Below are positions 19,917 through 22,681 of a DNA stretch of 22,681 bases, piece by piece. The position numbers and the translations under genes are program-made. Every line of letters begins with the position of its first letter. Position 1 is the first letter of the stretch. This DNA is from Candidatus Woesearchaeota archaeon (GTDB lineage: Archaea > Nanobdellota > Nanobdellia > Woesearchaeales > GW2011-AR4), in assembly GCA_016211245.1 (NCBI GenBank), contig JACQSQ010000091.1, forward strand, positions 1 through 22,681, in the 5' to 3' direction. The notes below the pieces were generated by a model that was not told where the DNA came from, did not search any database, and saw nothing but the letters and a program-made list of their open reading frames with translations.

Positions 19917-20921
19917 ATGAAAATAGGTTATAAATTTTTATTAGGATTTATACTATTATTTGCAATAGGGGTGGCATCCGTACTCTATTCACTGCAAGAA
20001 CCAACAGGATTAGTCCTGCAGGAGCAGATGACCATGAAAGTTGGCTACCTGCCCGTTGTGGTGAACCTTCCTTTGTTTGTAGCTCTTGAGAATGGTTATT
20101 TCGAAAAATACAATTTGCAACTAAATGCGATTGAAGCTGAAAATCCTAACCATATTGTAGAAGCTTTAGTGTCAGGCAATCTCGATGGCGCTGGCGTTCT
20201 AGCTTACCCTATACTTTTTGTAGCTGAAGCAAGATACCCTAGCTCAATAAAAATTTTTAATTCTGGAGACGAAACAGAAAATAACTACGTAGCATCGATT
20301 ATAGTCCGAAATGATTCAAAAATTTATTCAATTGAAGACATGAAGGGCAAGAAAGTAGGCGTGTACACTGGACTCGTTCAAGTGCTCTTTTTAAAAGGTA
20401 TTATGAGGGGTGCAGGGCTAGATCCTGAGAAAGATATTGAGATTATACAGATTGCCCCAAATATGCAGTTGCAGGGGTTGCAAGCCGGGCAATATGACGC
20501 CTTATCTACAGTTGAACCGTTCACCACAATTGCAGAAAGCAAGGGCATCGGCAAAATATTGGTAAAAAATCCTCGTGTTATCTATATACAAAACCCATTC
20601 CCTTCTGTAGCTACGCCATTGTCAAAAAAATTTATTGAGCAAAATCCAGAAGCGGCACAGGCATACATTCTTGCAATGAATGATGCAGTAGACTTCATAA
20701 GGAAAAATCCATCGGAATCGAAGAAGTTTCTTGCCAAATACACTCCAGTATCAGAACAGTACGCCCAAAAAGTTGTATTGCCGGTGTTCAACAAATTTGG
20801 GGAAGAAGACCGAAATGCTATTCAAAAAAACGCAGACTGGTTTTTTGAAAATAAGCTGCTTGAAAAAAAAGTGAATGTCAATGATATGTTTGGCAATTCT
20901 TCGTATTTTGTTGGCTCCTGA
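19917..20921 (+). CDS. NMT1/THI5-like ABC transporter substrate-binding protein, membrane anchored
   Basis: The 334-residue protein starts with an uncleaved-looking membrane anchor or signal (KFLLGFILLFAIGVASVLYS). The periplasmic-binding fold of the NMT1/THI5/SsuA type follows: MKVGYLPVVVNLPLFVALEN, NLDGAGVLAYPILFVAEAR, MKGKKVGVYTGLVQVLFLKG and GQYDALSTVEPF. No lipobox Cys follows the signal, so it is probably anchored by the N-terminal helix. The family binds aliphatic sulfonates, taurine, pyrimidine precursors of thiamin, or nitrate-like ligands; the ligand cannot be decided here. GGGTGGG at 19904-19910 is a possible ribosome binding site. It is the first gene of a three-gene importer operon. 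Confidence 0.93.
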   Translation: MKIGYKFLLGFILLFAIGVASVLYSLQEPTGLVLQEQMTMKVGYLPVVVNLPLFVALENGYFEKYNLQLNAIEAENPNHIVEALVSGNLDGAGVLAYPILFVAEARYPSSIKIFNSGDETENNYVASIIVRNDSKIYSIEDMKGKKVGVYTGLVQVLFLKGIMRGAGLDPEKDIEIIQIAPNMQLQGLQAGQYDALSTVEPFTTIAESKGIGKILVKNPRVIYIQNPFPSVATPLSKKFIEQNPEAAQAYILAMNDAVDFIRKNPSESKKFLAKYTPVSEQYAQKVVLPVFNKFGEEDRNAIQKNADWFFENKLLEKKVNVNDMFGNSSYFVGS

Positions 20922-20923
20922 AG

Positions 20924-21664
20924 ATGGATTCTGTTGTGCTTTCAGGGGTTAGCAAATCATATAATGGAAGATTCATTTTAAAAGATGTTAATCTAAGTGT
21001 GGACAAAGGAGATTTTATAACAGTGTTCGGACCCAATGGAAGCGGAAAATCTACTCTGCTTAACATCATTGCAGGCATTATCAAGCCGGACAAAGGAAAA
21101 ATATTGATTGAGGGAAGACCTTCAAAAGAGCAAATCATTGGATATGCGTTTCAAAATTACAGGGATTCCCTGTTGCCTTGGAGAACAAATCTTGAAAATA
21201 TAGGATTTCCTCTTGAAATAAAAGGAGTTTCAAAGCTCAAGATAGAGAATGAAGTCAAAAAATTTCTAAAGCGGCTTAATGTTAGGTTACCATTAGACAA
21301 ATACCCCTATCAAAGCAGCGGAGGGGAGCAGCAACTTGTTGCCATACTCAGAGAAGTCATATCATGCCCAAAAATTATTCTTATGGATGAGCCATTTTCA
21401 GCAATAGATATGGAGGGCAGGGCTTACATTCGAATCAAAATCCAGGAAATATGGTGTGAGATGGGAATAGCCATTATTTTTGTCACGCATGATATTTCAG
21501 AAGCGATTCAATTGGGAAGCAAATTATTGATTATTGACGGGAAAACATTAGGTATAAAGGAAACGGTAAGCATAAATTTCAAAAGGCCAAGGACAGAAGA
21601 CCTGCTCCTCTCCTCTTCTTTTGTGAAATTTCGAAAGAATTTAATATGGAAAATGAGGAATTAA
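20924..21664 (+). CDS. ABC transporter ATP-binding protein (SsuB/TauB type)
   Basis: This cytosolic ATPase powers the importer. The motifs are Walker A GPNGSGKST, Q-loop YAFQNYRDSLLPWR, an ABC signature of variant form SSGGEQQ (usual LSGGQ), Walker B ILMDEPFSAID, and the switch His in FVTHDISEA. The 246 residues are normal for this family. The variant signature with Glu and two Gln may alter nucleotide turnover but does not remove the conserved Ser-Gly-Gly. It starts three bases after the binding-protein stop and the permease follows with no gap, so all three genes are one transcription unit. It groups with sulfonate/taurine/thiamin-precursor importers by the length and the LLPW Q-loop. Confidence 0.94.
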   Translation: MDSVVLSGVSKSYNGRFILKDVNLSVDKGDFITVFGPNGSGKSTLLNIIAGIIKPDKGKILIEGRPSKEQIIGYAFQNYRDSLLPWRTNLENIGFPLEIKGVSKLKIENEVKKFLKRLNVRLPLDKYPYQSSGGEQQLVAILREVISCPKIILMDEPFSAIDMEGRAYIRIKIQEIWCEMGIAIIFVTHDISEAIQLGSKLLIIDGKTLGIKETVSINFKRPRTEDLLLSSSFVKFRKNLIWKMRN

Positions 21665-22408
21665 ATGAGAAAAATACATTTTGCTTCGGTATCTATTGCC
21701 ATAGTTATCTGGTGGGCAATTGCCGAATATGGTAGTATAGCAAAAGTTTTGCTTCCGTCACCTGGTGAGGTTTTTAATTCACTTAAAACAATATTATTAT
21801 CAGATTCGGGATTTAAGCATACGAGCTTTACGTTATACAGAACAATTGTAAGTTTTTCTATTGGAATTATTATTGCGATCCCACTAGGCATTTTTTTTGG
21901 GATTCAAAAAAAACTGTATGGATTTTTTGAATGGATTATTGAATTTTTTAGATGCGTACCTGCATCTGCGATGTATCCCATTTTTCTTATTTTCCTAGGA
22001 TTTGGTGATGGCGCAAAAATTGCAATGGGCGCTTGGGGCGGCGGCTTGGTGGTTTTTATAAATACTATTCATGGTGTCAATAATGCAAAAAACAGCCGAA
22101 AGGTAATGGCAATGACAAAGCATGCAAGCTTTTGGCAGATATTAAGAAAAATAACATTTTTTGAAGCATTACCATTTATATTTGTCGGCCTAAGGACAGG
22201 AATAGCATGGAATATGATAGTCATAATAGTAGCGGAAATGCTTATAGGCACTAAATACGGTCTTGGTCGGCTTATTTATGACGCAAGCATAATATTTGAT
22301 ACAGCTTCTGTAATATCCGGCATATTCTTGATAGGATTAATTGGTTACTCCATAAATAAAATAATAGTTTATTTTGAAACAAGAATGATACATTGGAAGG
22401 GTCACTAA
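21665..22408 (+). CDS. ABC transporter permease (SsuC/TauC type)
   Basis: The 247-residue membrane protein has about six hydrophobic segments. It has the LLPSPGEVFNSL segment typical of the SsuC/TauC/ThiX permeases after the first helix, the FRCVPASAMYPIFLIFLGFGDGAKI region, and the coupling (EAA-like) loop ILRKITFFEALPFIFVGLRTG that contacts the ATPase. It begins directly at the base after the ATPase stop, so translation is coupled. The membrane-facing operon is complete with binding protein, ATPase and one permease, which would work as a homodimer. The stop is followed by 58 bases and then the tRNA gene. Confidence 0.93.
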   Translation: MRKIHFASVSIAIVIWWAIAEYGSIAKVLLPSPGEVFNSLKTILLSDSGFKHTSFTLYRTIVSFSIGIIIAIPLGIFFGIQKKLYGFFEWIIEFFRCVPASAMYPIFLIFLGFGDGAKIAMGAWGGGLVVFINTIHGVNNAKNSRKVMAMTKHASFWQILRKITFFEALPFIFVGLRTGIAWNMIVIIVAEMLIGTKYGLGRLIYDASIIFDTASVISGIFLIGLIGYSINKIIVYFETRMIHWKGH

Positions 22409-22432
22409 CCCTATTGACATTTATAGGACAAG

Positions 22433-22442
22433 TTTTTTAAAA
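22433..22442 (+). promoter_or_regulatory. TATA box of the tRNA gene, also a T-run after the permease gene
   Basis: TTTTTTAAAA is centred about 29 bases upstream of the tRNA 5' end. The six-T run may also end the importer transcript. Confidence 0.5.
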
Positions 22443-22487
22443 GCCTAAATTTTCTATTTCTATAATGCGCCGGTAGCTCAGCTTGGA

Positions 22488-22522
22488 GAGGCTAGCGAGC
22501 ACTCGCTATGCTTCGTGCAAAT
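22488..22522 (+). other. Predicted D-loop intron of tRNA-Arg
   Basis: The 35-base insert folds as a long hairpin: GAGGC (22488-22492) with GCTTC (22510-22514), enclosing TAGCGAG (22493-22499) with CTCGCTA (22502-22508). Boundaries are tentative by a base or two. The flanking helix is weak (TTG 22483-22485 with CAA 22518-22520), so any bulge-helix-bulge would be relaxed. Confidence 0.65.
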
Positions 22523-22539
22523 AGAGCGAAAGGTTCCTA

Positions 22540-22571
22540 ACGATAAGCGTTTTACGCTAACCGATGGAATT
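22540..22571 (+). other. Predicted canonical 37/38 intron of tRNA-Arg
   Basis: TTCC (22534-22537) pairs with GGAA (22566-22569), making the 4-bp helix. The 3-base bulges are TAA (22538-22540) and TTA (22570-22572); cutting after the second base of each gives the standard 37/38 site. The intron has a terminal stem AGCGT/ACGCT with loop TTT. Confidence 0.75.
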
Positions 22572-22607
22572 ACCTTTAGGCCCGGGGTTCGAATCCTCGC
22601 CGGCGCG

Positions 22608-22681
22608 TATTCAACTTAATGACTGCCTCAGTAGCTGATGAGGAACCCATGGAGTAGTACTGCTTTACGCAGTATGAAGAG
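22608..22681. other. Trailing sequence with small hairpins, cut by window end
   Basis: CCTCA (22626-22630) can pair with TGAGG (22639-22643), and TACTGC (22658-22663) with GCAGTA (22669-22674). The start of an RNA gene is possible, but too little is present to name one. Confidence 0.3.

Larger units (their letters stand above)
22467..22607 (+). tRNA. tRNA-Arg (anticodon CCU) with two predicted introns
   Basis: The acceptor GCGCCGG (22467-22473) pairs perfectly with CCGGCGC (22600-22606); the discriminator is G22607 and no CCA is encoded. The T-arm is CGGGG-TTCGAAT-CCTCG (22583-22599). The D-stem GCTC (22476-22479) pairs with GAGC at 22524-22527, not with the nearer GAGG, so extra bases sit in the D-loop. 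The anticodon stem AAAGG (22529-22533) pairs with CCTTT (22573-22577), with U33 and anticodon CCT at 22536-22538. Removing two inserts gives a 74-base tRNA with 9-base D-loop AGCTTGGAA, 7-base anticodon loop, 5-base variable loop and G15-C48, all canonical. AGG codons are common in the core genes here, matching this tRNA. Confidence 0.88.

Noticed and set aside
22467..22607. tRNA-Gly (UCC) reading of the anticodon
   Set aside because: It needs the anticodon stem moved by one base, which breaks the AAAGG/CCTTT pairing and the position of U33.
22626..22675. CTGATGAG suggesting a hammerhead ribozyme or C/D box RNA
   Set aside because: No matching GAAA core or stems for a hammerhead, and the C box lacks the purine start; no D box CUGA appears before the window ends.
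1..22681. CRISPR arrays, insertion sequences or integrase genes
   Set aside because: No regularly spaced repeats with unique spacers and no transposase or integrase motifs were seen on either strand.

Overview
The window is an AT-rich archaeal segment. The evidence is GatD and GatE (the archaeal glutamyl-tRNA amidotransferase), an ATP-dependent DNA ligase, a two-ring Cdc48, Lrp/AsnC and TrmB regulators, many TATA boxes about 25-30 bases upstream of start codons (leaderless mRNAs), and an intron-containing tRNA. The short intergenic gaps and compact GatE fit a DPANN-type archaeon (Woesearchaeota/Pacearchaeota-like), but I cannot fix the lineage without comparison.

Layout. Positions 1-3799 hold a PLP aminotransferase, a nitroreductase on the other strand and the DNA ligase. 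Positions 3818-4925 hold a GNAT acetyltransferase converging on a small antitoxin-like protein, a decayed AbrB-like remnant and a small membrane protein. Positions 5011-8582 carry a small conserved protein, Cdc48 with two unusual insertions, and an HXXEE membrane protein. Positions 8583-8997 contain no convincing gene but hold tandem repeats and a strong hairpin. gatD (8998-10293) converges with an Lrp/AsnC regulator.

Positions 10901-14604 form an apparent operon of an XRE-type regulator, a type I asparaginase and three unrecognised proteins, the middle of which looks caspase-like. It is preceded by two near-identical 15-bp palindromic operators. I consider this the best candidate for an undescribed system. 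A cluster of toxin-antitoxin-type genes follows: an AbiEi/AbiEii-like pair with an 18-bp palindrome at its promoter, an RNA-repair-domain gene (UPF0248/MJ1316 type) broken by an amber codon, and a wHTH-MNT/HEPN pair whose HEPN reading frame is broken. The HEPN tail overlaps gatE by ATGA, so the accessory block 10295-17352 lies between gatD and gatE.

Positions 18853-22408 hold a small conserved protein, a TrmB-like regulator and a divergent NMT1/THI5-type ABC importer (binding protein, ATPase, permease). The window ends with a tRNA-Arg(CCU) that I fold with two introns, one in the D-loop and one at the usual 37/38 site.
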